From Candidatus Poribacteria bacterium (GTDB taxonomy: Bacteria > Poribacteria > WGA-4E > WGA-3G): DNA of 64,000 nucleotides. Shown here in pieces: positions 1 through 8,952 of this stretch (position 1 is its first letter; every line of letters starts with the position of its first letter). The notes below the pieces were generated by a model. The model did no database searches and was not told the DNA's origin. It was given only the letters and a program-made list of their open reading frames with translations. The DNA is taken from NCBI GenBank assembly GCA_022821495.1, contig JAJEDN010000067.1:62001-126000 (forward strand). Direction: 5' to 3'. Both the position numbers and the translations under genes were made by a program.

Positions 1-1
1 C

Positions 2-307
2 ATTGAGCATCTGAACAGTGCCCATCAGACAGATTTCACTGCGGAAGATAAGGTTGACATCAAGAGCATTCACCAAAAAGTGCACGAAAACGAAGAGCTT
101 CGGCAGGTGATTGAAGGGGATAATTCAGAGAGCAATAAACGGTATAAGTTTGATCAGGTGTTTGATGACATTTTACACAGTTTTTTCGATAGTAAGCTCG
201 ATCTCTTCAAGAAATTATCGCAACCGGAGATCAAGGCTGATCTTATGCATCAACTCTATCAAGCCTATTGTGAGCAATTGTCTTCTGCCTCTCAATTACG
301 AGATTGA
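2..307 (+). CDS. hsdR: Type I restriction enzyme R subunit (HsdR), C-terminal fragment
   Basis: The frame is open from the window edge, so only the last 101 residues are visible. They include GDNSESNKRYKFDQVFDDIL and a closing helix with LYQAY, which is how the C-terminal helical domain of many type I HsdR proteins ends. That domain docks the motor subunit onto the HsdM/HsdS methylase; the motor and nuclease domains would lie to the left, outside the window. No hsdM or hsdS follows, so any partners are also upstream. The assignment rests on recognising this tail and not on catalytic motifs, so intactness cannot be judged. Confidence 0.7.
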   Translation: MEHLNSAHQTDFTAEDKVDIKSIHQKVHENEELRQVIEGDNSESNKRYKFDQVFDDILHSFFDSKLDLFKKLSQPEIKADLMHQLYQAYCEQLSSASQLRD

Positions 308-443
308 AACTTAACTTTAGATACTTCACAACTTCTCAACTCCCAAACCCGGAACTACAAACCACCCCTTCCGATAGAAAACAGCCAATCGGTTCCATCA
401 AACAACATTTGTATAAAATGTGCTAAAGAAAGTCGAAAAATAT

Positions 444-472
444 TTGCATTCAATCGCTTTTTAGTATATACT
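444..472 (+). promoter_or_regulatory. Sigma70-type promoter
   Basis: TTGCAT at 444-449 and TATACT at 467-472 are separated by 17 bases, in AT-rich DNA about 75 bases upstream of the gene at 548. This is the natural start point for that gene, which is not co-transcribed tightly with the restriction gene. Confidence 0.6.
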
Positions 473-547
473 TAATATAATTATACTTTTTTGAATTTGC
501 TTATATTATTCAAGTATCACGCTTTCCCGAATAATGGAGGATAAGGA

Positions 548-1477
548 ATGACTATAGAAAACACGAACACGCCACGCGAAACATCACCGCTTGCAGAGTA
601 TTTGCCCGAGAATACACTTACAGTCCGTTCAGATTTGAAGGACCTATTCGATACCTTGAAGGGTGATGAACTTCTGGAAGCAGTTATTGAACGACTCCAA
701 CAGTATGCAATTGAAGAATTACATGAGGAAGCGCGCGCGAATTTCAGACAATACAAACGACTGGACACGTTAGGAGCCATCAGAGAAACCATCTCTGAGG
801 AGCTAACAGGATGGATCTCACATTTTATCTCAGACGCACACCGCGAGTTTATCGTCCATTGCCATGCACGAGGGCTTCCCACTGCCGAAGCCGTTTGGAC
901 GTTAGTCGAGGAAGACAAGACCCTCAGCCGATTGGCACAACCAGATGTCATGGGGACAAGCACGCTCCGGAGGGTATTAGTTACACGGTTGGCATATCTG
1001 AAACCGGGCACCGCACGGTGGCCCGAAAAAAAATACGGCGCACTCTGGCGCGAGGGACGGGAACAGCATAAACGCGATATACGGGATGCTCCACTCACAT
1101 CGTCAATGGAACAGAGCGCATTGTTAGCCAAACATGCAGATCATATTAACGAATTGTTATATGAAAAGAATCATGATGTGAAAGATATTCAGGCGTTGAC
1201 AGATTCACTCATTAAAACGGTGGAGGCACTACAAAAGTTGTCTGCAGTTGAACAGCAGGTACCGCCTAACGACTCTCGGACACAACTCGTCGCCGTCTTA
1301 GAACGGCTAACACTCGCACTGGATACGCCCGAGCCATTCGCGCTTGAAGGCAACACGGAGCCACTGCTTGAGGTGCTTGAGCGGCTAACGCTTGCTTTGA
1401 AGTCATCTGATCACAAGGCAATTACAGACAAAATTGAAAGCGTGCCTACAGATACCGATCAGGACAATCCAGCATGA
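548..1477 (+). CDS. Unknown protein, 309 aa, helical and charged
   Basis: I do not recognise a family. The ATG is preceded by GGAGG at 536-540 and by a good promoter, and the frame is long, so the gene is real. The protein is soluble, rich in Glu, Leu and Lys, with no signal peptide or membrane segment; predicted helices dominate. Near the C-terminus a short stretch is repeated: VLERLTLALDTPE and, about 30 residues later, VLERLTLALKSSD. The central part contains a Trp-rich segment (GTARWPEKKYGALWREG). It stands alone between the restriction gene and hflK, each with its own promoter, so context gives no function. Confidence 0.75.
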   Translation: MTIENTNTPRETSPLAEYLPENTLTVRSDLKDLFDTLKGDELLEAVIERLQQYAIEELHEEARANFRQYKRLDTLGAIRETISEELTGWISHFISDAHREFIVHCHARGLPTAEAVWTLVEEDKTLSRLAQPDVMGTSTLRRVLVTRLAYLKPGTARWPEKKYGALWREGREQHKRDIRDAPLTSSMEQSALLAKHADHINELLYEKNHDVKDIQALTDSLIKTVEALQKLSAVEQQVPPNDSRTQLVAVLERLTLALDTPEPFALEGNTEPLLEVLERLTLALKSSDHKAITDKIESVPTDTDQDNPA

Positions 1478-1737
1478 AGCGATGCCCTTGATTCGCGAAA
1501 TTTTCATAGCAAATTTCATAGCAGCCTTCATAGCAACCTTTGATGAAAAGTGCCTAAAACCCAATCGTGGTAAGGGTTTATAGCCTTCCGAGAAATATCT
1601 TGAATTCACAACTTTGCTATGAAAACTGTGAAACGCGGCGAATTCGTTGTCAGTCATGTGCCATCCACGCGACTGAAGTCTGAACTATGATTTTTGGGAT
1701 TTCTATGATTCCCATGATAAGAAATCTAATCAAAGGT

Positions 1738-1805
1738 AACTGAAAACTGAGGACTAATAACTGAAAGGTTTTCGTAGAAAACCGTACTGACGACTAATAA
1801 CTGAC
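1738..1805. repeat. Heptamer repeat tract with central hairpin
   Basis: Seven-base units (AACTGAA, AACTGAG, GACTAAT, AACTGAA) abut at 1738-1765. A hairpin at 1767-1783 follows, then three more units at 1785-1805. A similar four-unit tract lies at 4047-4074, so the two tracts bracket the hflK-hflC pair. Such heptanucleotide tracts resemble the STRR sequences known from cyanobacteria; function unknown. Confidence 0.7.
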
Positions 1806-1817
1806 AACCATTTCTCC

Positions 1818-1846
1818 TTGACTGTTTTTGCTAAAGGCGTTATGAT
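1818..1846 (+). promoter_or_regulatory. Sigma70-type promoter for hflK
   Basis: TTGACT at 1818-1823, a 17-base spacer and TATGAT at 1841-1846, 38 bases before the hflK start codon. Confidence 0.65.
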
Positions 1847-1884
1847 TGGGTCATTAGTATATTTGACCAAAGAGGAGCATTCTT

Positions 1885-2853
1885 ATGCAAGACCTCCAAG
1901 AATTGATTACGCGGCAACCTTACGGGCAACTGATCACGCCGAAGCGCGTTTTGTTTGCGATACTCGGCGTTATAATCCTCGCCGGGTTAGCGACGAGTTT
2001 TTATACCGTTGATGCAGACGAAATCGCTGTTGTCCTCATGTTTGGGAAGTCTGTCCGGCAAGCCGAACCCGGACTCCATTTCAAATTACCGCTCGGTATT
2101 GAGCGAGCCATTAACGTGCCTGTCCGGAAAGTCTTCAAAGAGGAATTCGGTTTTCGGACGCTGAGAGCAGGCGTGCGTACACAGTACGACACCCGCGATT
2201 TCTCAGAGGAATCGCTGTTGCTAACGGGCGACTTGAGTATCGCCGATGTGGAATGGGTGGTTCAGTATAAAATCAAAGACCCGAAAAATTTCCTATTTTT
2301 TGTCCGGAACCCGCAACGCGCTTTGCGAGATCTTTCGGAATCCGTGATGAGCCGAGTCGTTGGGGACCGGACTGTGACGGAAGTGTTAACTGTCGGTCGT
2401 ATCGAAATTGCCGCAGAAGTTGAAGAACACCTACAGCGACTGCTCGATCTGTATCAGACGGGTTTAGATGTCGCGTCAGTGACCTTGCAAGATGTCAATC
2501 CGCCTGAAACCGTGAAGGCTGCTTTTAATGCCGTTAACGAGGCGAAGCAGGAGAAGGAGCGTTTAATCAACGAAGCGTGGCGCGATTACAACCAATCTGT
2601 CCCGAAATCAAAGGGGTTGGCAGCGCAACAGATTTCCGAGGCACAAGGCTATGCCCTGAAACGGGTTAACGAGGCGCAAGGCGATGCGGATCGGTTCAAA
2701 GCGATTCGTTCAGAGTATCAAAAAGCGAAAGAGGTTACCCGCCGCCGTCTCTATCTCGAAGCGATGCGCGAAGTTTTACCACAGGTCAAGGAGATTTATG
2801 TCATTGACGGTAAAGCCAACGCACCGATCCCACTGCTGCAACTCAGTGAATAA
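1885..2853 (+). CDS. hflK: HflK-like SPFH/prohibitin membrane protease modulator
   Basis: HflK and HflC form a membrane-anchored complex that restrains the FtsH protease. The start ATG has AGAGGAG at 1871-1877 and a promoter just upstream. A single membrane segment lies at about residues 24-43 (VLFAILGVIILAGLATSFYTV). The SPFH core follows with DADEIAVVLMFGK and PGLHFKLPLGIE, then the alanine- and glutamate-rich coiled region (residues about 215-270) typical of stomatin-like proteins. At 322 residues it is shorter than Escherichia coli HflK because the Gly/Pro-rich N-terminal arm is missing. The next gene is HflC, as in most genomes. No ftsH is present in the window. Confidence 0.88.
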   Translation: MQDLQELITRQPYGQLITPKRVLFAILGVIILAGLATSFYTVDADEIAVVLMFGKSVRQAEPGLHFKLPLGIERAINVPVRKVFKEEFGFRTLRAGVRTQYDTRDFSEESLLLTGDLSIADVEWVVQYKIKDPKNFLFFVRNPQRALRDLSESVMSRVVGDRTVTEVLTVGRIEIAAEVEEHLQRLLDLYQTGLDVASVTLQDVNPPETVKAAFNAVNEAKQEKERLINEAWRDYNQSVPKSKGLAAQQISEAQGYALKRVNEAQGDADRFKAIRSEYQKAKEVTRRRLYLEAMREVLPQVKEIYVIDGKANAPIPLLQLSE

Positions 2854-3023
2854 AAACCGTAAAGTATAAATTAGCAGTCGGCGAAGATATGTTCGTCTCA
2901 GAAAAGTTTCCTTTTAAAAAGACATCGGGAACCCGTAGCTCGTAATGTAATAGAGAGCGGATATACGGAGAAGTACGTTATTCTTCAAACCCGCCTAACC
3001 GAACCGCAAGGAAAGTTAAAAAC

Positions 3024-3986
3024 ATGAAATCGAAAAAAACCCTTATAGCGATGATCGTCATCATTGTTCTCGTGATTCCAGTTGCTTCAGGGATGTTCTA
3101 TGTTGTCTATGAAGGTGAACAGGTGGTCATTACCGAATTTGGTCGTCCTGTCGGACAGCCCGTTGTTACCGCCGGATTAAAACTAAAGACCCCTTTTATT
3201 CAGCAGGTACACCGCTTTGAGAAACGTGTGCTTGAATGGGACGGGTCGCCGAACCAGATTCCGACAAAGGACAAGCGGTTCATCTGGCTCGATACGACGG
3301 CACGGTGGCGTATTAAAGATGCACTCAAATTTTATCAGGCACTCGGCACGGAACAATTCGCACAGTCCCGGTTAGATGACATCATCGATTCCGCAGCGCG
3401 GGATTTGGTGACGGCGCAACTCTTGATTGAAGTCGTCCGAGATTCAAATCGCGTCTTAAGCCTCGATATGGAAGTCCTCGAAGGAGAAGAGGGTCAAACC
3501 GGTGAACCCTTAGAAGAGATTCAGATCGGCAGGGAACGGATTACGCGCTTGATCCTTGAGAAAGTACAGGAGACTGTTCCGCAATACGGCGTTGAACTCG
3601 TCGATGTTCAGATAAAACGGATTAACTATGTCGACGAGGTTCGCAAGAAAGTCTTTGACCAAATGATTTCGGAGCGGCAACGGATCTCCGAGAAGTACAA
3701 GTCTGAGGGTGAAGGTGAAGCCGCCGATATCAAGGGACAGAAACAGAAAGAATTGGAGCGGATTCAGTCTGAAGCGTATAAACAAGCAGAGCAGATTAAG
3801 GGCGATGCGGATGCACAAGCCATCCAGATTTATGCCGAAGCGCACGGTCAAGATCCGGAGTTCTTCGCTTTTATTCAAACCTTAGAGACGTATCGGAAGA
3901 CGACCGGTGAGAGCACGAAACTGATATTGACAACAGATAGCGACCTCTATCGGTATCTGAAAAGCAGTAATGCATTCGGGCGTTGA
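3024..3986 (+). CDS. hflC: HflC-like SPFH/prohibitin membrane protease modulator
   Basis: Partner of HflK in the FtsH-regulating complex. The ATG is preceded by AAGGAAAG. Residues about 7-27 form one hydrophobic anchor, followed by the HflC hallmarks YVVYEGEQVVITEFGRP and AGLKLKTPFIQQVHRFEKRV. Later segments YVDEVRKKVFDQMISERQRI and a long Ala/Glu/Lys coiled tail match HflC, and the length (320 residues) is normal. A 170-base gap separates it from hflK, with no obvious terminator, so the two are probably co-transcribed. Confidence 0.9.
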   Translation: MKSKKTLIAMIVIIVLVIPVASGMFYVVYEGEQVVITEFGRPVGQPVVTAGLKLKTPFIQQVHRFEKRVLEWDGSPNQIPTKDKRFIWLDTTARWRIKDALKFYQALGTEQFAQSRLDDIIDSAARDLVTAQLLIEVVRDSNRVLSLDMEVLEGEEGQTGEPLEEIQIGRERITRLILEKVQETVPQYGVELVDVQIKRINYVDEVRKKVFDQMISERQRISEKYKSEGEGEAADIKGQKQKELERIQSEAYKQAEQIKGDADAQAIQIYAEAHGQDPEFFAFIQTLETYRKTTGESTKLILTTDSDLYRYLKSSNAFGR

Positions 3987-4046
3987 GCGTTGTATTTTGA
4001 AGTGAAGAAGTTACCAGTAACCAGCGAAGAAGTCTCTTTTACTGGG

Positions 4047-4074
4047 AACTGACAACTGAAAACTAACAACTAAA
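4047..4074. repeat. Heptamer tandem repeat, four units
   Basis: Units AACTGAC, AACTGAA, AACTAAC and AACTAAA run without gaps between the convergent ends of hflC and the oxidoreductase gene. Same family as the tract at 1738-1805. Confidence 0.75.
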
Positions 4075-4078
4075 AAAT

Positions 4079-5158
4079 CTAATCTATCTCCCATTCGTCC
4101 AAACCGACGGGAAGTGGCGCGGGACGCTCTGTTGTGCTTTCGATGATAACGTGTTCACCCGATTCGGAAGATTTATCGAAGGCGCACATCACCTCAAGCA
4201 CGTGATACGCCAACGCCCCATTCGCACGATGCATCCGTCCGGATTGGATTGCAGACACCATATCAATGACCCCGATCATCCGAGCGTTGTTGGGGAAAAC
4301 AATTTCTTCCTCTTCCCAATCGCCACCTGCTGGACAGACAGGGACAGGCCCGCCAAATCCGTTCGGATCCGGTACCTGCATTGAACCTGTCTCTCCATAG
4401 ATTTCGATGCATGGCAGACGGTGCCGCCACATATCGAAACTCATAATCATCGTGATAATGGCACCGTTCTGGAACTCGATGGTGCCAGCGAGATGGGTTG
4501 TGGTTTTGACGGGTATCTTCAAACCGCGCGCCGCTTGACTCGTTGCGATGCGTTCTTCAAACGTTTTTGCGGTGATCGCTGCGACGCGCTTGACAGGACC
4601 GAGGATGTTGACGAGCGCGGTCACGTAGTAAGGTCCCATGTCTAACATCGGGCCACCGCCGATGTCGTAATAAAAAGCAGGATTCTGATGCCAACTTTCG
4701 TGTCCGTGTCCACACATAAACGCCGTGCCAGCGATCGGTCTGCCGATTTTCCCAGCGTCCAGTGCTTGTCGCGCGGTCTGGATGCCAGCACCGAGGAAGG
4801 TATCAGGTGCGGATCCGACGCGGCGTCCTTTTTCTCTTGCGGTGTCGATAAGTTGTTTTCCGCTTTCGGTATCAACACCGAGCGGTTTTTCGCTGTAGAC
4901 GTGTTTGCCGGCTTCTAAGACTTGGAGACCGACTTCGACGTGTGCACGCGGGATGGTGAGGTTCACGACGAGTTCGATCTCATCGTCCGCGAGCAATGCA
5001 TCGACGGTGCATGCGTGGGCGTTGTATTTTTTCGCTTGTGCCTGCGCGGCTTCTATGCGGAGATCCGCACAGGCTTTAATTTCCAAGATGTCGGTTCTCC
5101 GCGCACCTTCAAAATAGGCGCTGCTGATGGTGCCGCAGCCGATAATTCCGATTTTCAT
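4079..5158 (-). CDS. Gfo/Idh/MocA-family NAD(P)-dependent oxidoreductase
   Basis: A Rossmann-fold sugar or cyclitol dehydrogenase of 359 residues. The N-terminus is MKIGIIGCGTISSAYFEGA, with the dinucleotide-binding GxGxxS loop. SEKPLG at about residue 94 is the family's EKP motif, whose Lys sits in the active site. GGGPMLDMGPYYV at about 168-180 begins the C-terminal alpha/beta substrate domain. The start ATG has AAGGATAAG just upstream. Substrate cannot be told from sequence; such proteins are numerous in genomes rich in sugar and sulfatase genes. A promoter-like pair lies about 200 bases upstream, leaving a long leader. Confidence 0.9.
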   Translation of the reverse strand: MKIGIIGCGTISSAYFEGARRTDILEIKACADLRIEAAQAQAKKYNAHACTVDALLADDEIELVVNLTIPRAHVEVGLQVLEAGKHVYSEKPLGVDTESGKQLIDTAREKGRRVGSAPDTFLGAGIQTARQALDAGKIGRPIAGTAFMCGHGHESWHQNPAFYYDIGGGPMLDMGPYYVTALVNILGPVKRVAAITAKTFEERIATSQAARGLKIPVKTTTHLAGTIEFQNGAIITMIMSFDMWRHRLPCIEIYGETGSMQVPDPNGFGGPVPVCPAGGDWEEEEIVFPNNARMIGVIDMVSAIQSGRMHRANGALAYHVLEVMCAFDKSSESGEHVIIESTTERPAPLPVGLDEWEID

Positions 5159-5360
5159 GTCTTATCCTTTAATGAACAAATGAAACACCTTCAGTTATAT
5201 TTCACAATATTAGTCAGCTGCTTCAATCTTTTCATCCGTCGCAGCGATATCTTCCTCACTTGCGTCCGATGCGATATGGCGTTGGTGACCCTGTTCCTTG
5301 AATTGCGCACTGTAATATATTTTACCTCAGTAACTCAGGTAAACTTCCACTTCGCTTAAC

Positions 5361-5389
5361 ATATTACCATAAGACTTATATTTTCGCAA
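5361..5389 (-). promoter_or_regulatory. Candidate promoter for the Gfo/Idh gene
   Basis: Reading the minus strand, TTGCGA (5384-5389), a 17-base spacer and TAATAT (5361-5366). It lies about 200 bases upstream of the oxidoreductase start. Confidence 0.45.
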
Positions 5390-5414
5390 GTGGTATGAGA
5401 AGGATGTGCAGGGT

Positions 5415-5500
5415 CATTCAATTGTTCATTTTTCAATCGAATTTTCACCCCCAGGCCCGGTAGGTTCGGTTTCCTAACCGAACCGGATCCCTGAAAAAAG
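5415..5500 (-). repeat. Dispersed palindromic repeat, copy 1
   Basis: Contains a 9-bp-arm palindrome GGTTCGGTT-tcct-AACCGAACC at 5463-5484. Reading the minus strand, the whole 86-base block matches 61194-61299 closely at both ends (CTTTTTTCA, GGATCC, GTTCGGTTAGGAA, GGCCTGGGG, TGAAAATTCGAT, ACAATTGAATG). The same palindrome alone recurs at 27045-27066. Confidence 0.75.
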
Positions 5501-5570
5501 ACGTGAAACCCAATAATTTCTTAAAATTGAATGCCCCTGGAAGGATGTGGGTGCTTCGGTGAAAAAGGAG

Positions 5571-5599
5571 TTGGCAATTGCTTAGAAGTGTCGTATAAT
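5571..5599 (+). promoter_or_regulatory. Sigma70-type promoter
   Basis: TTGGCA at 5571-5576, a 17-base spacer and TATAAT at 5594-5599, followed by a leader of about 50 bases and GGAGGT before the ATG at 5653. Confidence 0.7.
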
Positions 5600-5652
5600 T
5601 CAATACTAAAACCGTCCTGGATACGACAGAAAACTGCCCGGAGGTATTCGGC

Positions 5653-6453
5653 ATGAAACAGCAAAAGCATCGGAAACCTGGGCGTAATTTTACGATCAGA
5701 AAAGGTGGATACATCACTAAATCCCAGCTCGGAAAACGTGGCACAATTCTATCTGAATCACGACTCCTTGATTTTGAAGTAAAAAGAAAAGTAGGGAGAA
5801 CGATAGGCGGTGTTACTGTGATTACCGAAGAGGATTTAAACGCGGTTCGGCTCTTTCGTTACAGTGATATTGAGAAAGCAGAAAAAGAATTGATGCTTGA
5901 GAATTTCCACGATGTCTCAATGCGAAAAAGATTCTGTGAGATTTGGAATATAGAAATGGAAGTCCATCCCGACACCCACTTCTCGCACGAAGAATTGTTG
6001 AAGCGTGGACATTGGACCCCCGAACGCGTAAAGAGGTTCTTATCGTGTGAGTCTTTCTCTATGCCCTTTTTAGGAGGACGCTTAACCTATCTAATTTATC
6101 TGAAATCCGATGTTCGCAAAGTCGAACGTTCAGACGATTACAAAATATTGTGGCAAACCGAAAAACAGGAGAAAGCCGCAGCACGTAAGGCAGTGCGTGA
6201 GAAAGAAAAAATTACCCCAACACGGCTCATCTCTGAACGTGGTTGGACAAAAGGTCTCATCAGCGAATTGTTAGGCGAACCAGATCTATTTGTGGATAAC
6301 CCGCATTATAAATCTGCGGCTCCCATGCGCTTGTACTTCCTGGATCGTGTTAAACATATTGAACAGACAAGCGACGTGTTTAAATCGCGGCGGAAAGATC
6401 GGCGAAAATCTCCGATCAAGAAGAGAAACCAGCCGAATAACCGCAACATTTAA
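5653..6453 (+). CDS. Unknown basic protein with three helix-turn-helix-like repeats
   Basis: A 266-residue, strongly basic protein that I cannot name. It is built of three related blocks of about 50 residues: 20-68 (ITKSQLGKRG... ending DLNAVRLF), 110-157 (FSHEELLKRGHWTPERVKRFL ... KSDVRKVE) and 187-237 (ITPTRLISERGWTKGLISEL ... LDRVKHIE). Each has a short helix, a turn with RG followed by a hydrophobic helix, a variable wing and a closing charged helix, like MerR-type or excisionase-type winged helices. The third block is the best preserved. The Lys/Arg-rich tail after residue 245 fits nucleic-acid binding. Start is fixed by GGAGGT at 5639-5644. It has its own promoter and precedes malate synthase, which also has its own. 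Confidence 0.75.
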   Translation: MKQQKHRKPGRNFTIRKGGYITKSQLGKRGTILSESRLLDFEVKRKVGRTIGGVTVITEEDLNAVRLFRYSDIEKAEKELMLENFHDVSMRKRFCEIWNIEMEVHPDTHFSHEELLKRGHWTPERVKRFLSCESFSMPFLGGRLTYLIYLKSDVRKVERSDDYKILWQTEKQEKAAARKAVREKEKITPTRLISERGWTKGLISELLGEPDLFVDNPHYKSAAPMRLYFLDRVKHIEQTSDVFKSRRKDRRKSPIKKRNQPNNRNI

Positions 6454-6489
6454 TGAAACAGAAAAAAACATAATTTACGAAAAAAGCAA

Positions 6490-6518
6490 TTGACAAACTG
6501 TAGATTTGTTGCTATGAT
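6490..6518 (+). promoter_or_regulatory. Near-consensus sigma70 promoter for malate synthase
   Basis: TTGACA at 6490-6495, exactly 17 bases, then TATGAT at 6513-6518. It overlaps an in-frame TTG at 6521, which argues that the coding region starts further down at 6611. Confidence 0.75.
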
Positions 6519-6610
6519 ATTTGGCAGTTCAGGCGAAATTTGTTGTCGGTGCAACGCAGCATCGACTCACGAGGATCCAACACCTTACAGCACTTTGGGG
6601 AGAAAAGAGT

Positions 6611-8794
6611 ATGGGACACCGAATTGAAATCGGTAATCTCAAGATAGATGAAGATTTGTATGCATTGGTCCGAGATGAAATCGCACCCGGCACCGGTGTA
6701 GAGACAGATGCCTTCTGGAAAGCCCTTGGCGATATTGTCGATGCGTTTGCCCCAGAAAACAAGACGCTCTTGGCGAAACGGGACACACTCCAGCAACAGA
6801 TCGACGCATGGCACCTGGCGCGTAAAGATGAACCGCTGGATGGCGAGGCGTATAAGGCATTTCTTACGGACATAGGCTACCTGCTCCCTGAAGGGCGAGA
6901 TTTTACTGTGATTACCGAGGATGTTGACATAGAGATTTCACTCATCGCAGGTCCGCAATTGGTTGTGCCGACCGATAACGCCCGCTATGCCCTCAACGCT
7001 GCGAACGCCCGTTGGGGAAGCCTCTACGATGCACTCTACGGCACCGACGTGATTGATGAATCGGACGGGGCTACGCGAAGTGCGACTTATAACCCTGTCC
7101 GAGGCGCGAAAGTTATCGCGTACACAGAGCAGTTTTTAGATGAAATGGTAGCACTTGAATCTGGCGGTTATGCGGATGTTACGCAATTTTCGCTTGAAGT
7201 CGTTCATGGCGAGCAACAATTGCGCGCAACGCTTAGTGATGGCAGCGAAGTCGGCTTAGCGGATCCAAGCAAATTTGTAGGTTTTACACAAGACACCGGC
7301 GAACTCAATGCTATTCTGCTTCGCAACCACGGGTTACACGTTGTGATCCAGATAGACCGAGAACATCCCGTCGGAAAAGCGCACCCTGCTGGTGTAACCG
7401 ATGTTATCCTTGAGTCCGCAATTACAACGATTCAGGATTGCGAGGATTCCGTTGCTGCAGTGGATGCCGAGGATAAGGTGCGCGTCTATAGGAACTGGAA
7501 CGGGATTATGAAGGGCACGCTGGAGACAACGTTTGAGAAAAATGGCGAAATGCTGACCCGTCGCCTCGCACCGGATAAGACGTTCACCGCACCCGATGGC
7601 AGTACGCTGACCTTGCCCGGCAGGAGTCTTCTCCTGATTCGGAATGTTGGACTCCACATGTACACGGATGCCGTTACGACAGCAGCGGATGAGGAAATCC
7701 CTGAGGGCATCCTTGATGCCATGATGACGAGTTTCGCTGCGATACATGATCTACAGAGCGATGGTCCGCTGACCAATAGTAAAACAGGAAGCATCTACAT
7801 CGTCAAGCCGAAGTTCCACGGACCCGAAGAGGTGGATATGACGATTCGGTTGTTTGAATGGATAGAGTCCGCACTTGGACTCCCGACGAATACTATTAAG
7901 ATCGGGATTATGGATGAGGAACGGCGGACGACTGTCAATCTCAAAGAGGCGATTCGGGTGGCACAAGAACGACTCGTCTTTATTAACACCGGATTTTTAG
8001 ATAGAACCGGTGATGAGATCCATACAAGCATGGAAGCGGGACCTATGATCCCGAAGATGGACATCCGTAATGAGCCGTGGATGCTCGCTTATGAGGATTG
8101 GAACGTCGATATCGGCATCGAGACCGCCTTGCTCGGCACGGCACAGATCGGGAAAGGGATGTGGACGAAACCTGACCAGATGGCGGAGATGGTCGAGACG
8201 AAGATGAATCATCCCTTAGCCGGTGCGACGACGGCGTGGGTGCCATCGCCGACTGCCGCGACGCTCCACGCGATGCACTACCATCGGGTTGATGTCGGGA
8301 ACTGGATCAAAGAATTGGCGGCAAGACAGCGCGCCAGTATGGCGGATCTGTTGACACCGCCACTGTTGAAAGCGCGCGAGTTACAGCCCGATGAAATTCA
8401 ACGCGAATTGGATAACAACGCGCAAGGGATTTTGGGCTACGTCGTGCGATGGGTGGACCAGGGGATCGGCTGCTCAAAGATACCTGATATTAACAACGTC
8501 GGTCTGATGGAAGACCGGGCGACGTTACGGATTTCGAGTCAGCACATCGCGAATTGGCTACACCACGGGATCGTTACGCAGGAACAGGTGACGGAGACGT
8601 TCCAGCGGATGGCGAAGATCGTTGACGAACAGAATGCCGGTGATCCGAACTATCGGGATATGTCGCCAGATTATGACCAAAGCGTCGCATTTCAGGCGGC
8701 GTTAGATTTGGTCCTTAAAGGGTGTGAACTGCCGAATGGGTATACGGAGTTTGTCTTACATCCGCGTCGGCGGGAAGTTAAGGCTGGCGGCTAA
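6611..8794 (+). CDS. glcB: Malate synthase G
   Basis: Condenses glyoxylate with acetyl-CoA to malate (glyoxylate shunt or glyoxylate assimilation), in the cytosol. At 727 residues it matches the G isoform (Escherichia coli GlcB is 723). Visible signatures are [18 protein letters not shown] (about 432-449), [13 protein letters not shown], and [19 protein letters not shown], whose Asp at 635 corresponds to the catalytic base. The ATG at 6611 is preceded by GGGGAG; the frame stays open upstream to 6521, but that region holds the promoter. No isocitrate lyase is in the window. A rho-independent terminator follows. Confidence 0.96.
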   Translation: MGHRIEIGNLKIDEDLYALVRDEIAPGTGVETDAFWKALGDIVDAFAPENKTLLAKRDTLQQQIDAWHLARKDEPLDGEAYKAFLTDIGYLLPEGRDFTVITEDVDIEISLIAGPQLVVPTDNARYALNAANARWGSLYDALYGTDVIDESDGATRSATYNPVRGAKVIAYTEQFLDEMVALESGGYADVTQFSLEVVHGEQQLRATLSDGSEVGLADPSKFVGFTQDTGELNAILLRNHGLHVVIQIDREHPVGKAHPAGVTDVILESAITTIQDCEDSVAAVDAEDKVRVYRNWNGIMKGTLETTFEKNGEMLTRRLAPDKTFTAPDGSTLTLPGRSLLLIRNVGLHMYTDAVTTAADEEIPEGILDAMMTSFAAIHDLQSDGPLTNSKTGSIYIVKPKFHGPEEVDMTIRLFEWIESALGLPTNTIKIGIMDEERRTTVNLKEAIRVAQERLVFINTGFLDRTGDEIHTSMEAGPMIPKMDIRNEPWMLAYEDWNVDIGIETALLGTAQIGKGMWTKPDQMAEMVETKMNHPLAGATTAWVPSPTAATLHAMHYHRVDVGNWIKELAARQRASMADLLTPPLLKARELQPDEIQRELDNNAQGILGYVVRWVDQGIGCSKIPDINNVGLMEDRATLRISSQHIANWLHHGIVTQEQVTETFQRMAKIVDEQNAGDPNYRDMSPDYDQSVAFQAALDLVLKGCELPNGYTEFVLHPRRREVKAGG

Positions 8795-8820
8795 TGGAAT
8801 CACAGGATCGTGAAAGAACG

Positions 8821-8866
8821 AAAAAGGGGACGGATGGAAAACACCATCTTCCCCTTTTGTTTTTTA
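8821..8866 (+). terminator. Rho-independent terminator after glcB
   Basis: Stem AAAAGGGGA plus ATGG pairs with CCAT plus TCCCCTTTT around a six-base loop, followed by GTTTTTT. Confidence 0.85.
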
Positions 8867-8952
8867 AGCGAGTGTCAATATTAAGTTTATGTTTTTGATT
8901 CGTAGATTCGTTGGAAAATTGAAAGTTGGGAAAACAGAGAAGATAAGTCCTA

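Larger units (their letters stand above)
1478..1884. other. Non-coding stretch with short repeats
   Basis: No convincing gene. Around 1500-1540 the motif TTCATAGCA occurs three times about 12-13 bases apart. From 1738 to 1805 heptamers of the form NACTNAN are arrayed (AACTGAA, AACTGAG, GACTAAT, AACTGAA, then TACTGAC, GACTAAT, AACTGAC), interrupted by a perfect 7-bp hairpin GGTTTTC-gta-GAAAACC at 1767-1783. The hflK promoter lies at the right end. Confidence 0.7.
5159..5652. other. Intergenic region with promoters, a repeat and a broken short frame
   Basis: Left part: on the minus strand a frame starting at an ATG (5362) is stopped by TGA after 11 codons and then stays open for 38 codons to 5210, with hydrophilic residues ending in AATDEKIEAAD; it has no clear ribosome site and may be a decayed small gene. 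Middle: a palindromic dispersed repeat at 5415-5500. Right: promoter for the gene at 5653. Confidence 0.5.

Noticed and set aside
517..1131. A 204-codon open frame on the minus strand opposite the 309-residue protein
   Set aside because: Its opposite-strand partner has a promoter, a ribosome site and longer coding; the antisense frame is rich in Ser/Arg/Cys as expected from a codon shadow.
6521..6610. Longer malate synthase start at TTG 6521
   Set aside because: It would begin 3 bases after the -10 box and add 30 residues not found in GlcB; the ATG at 6611 has a ribosome site.
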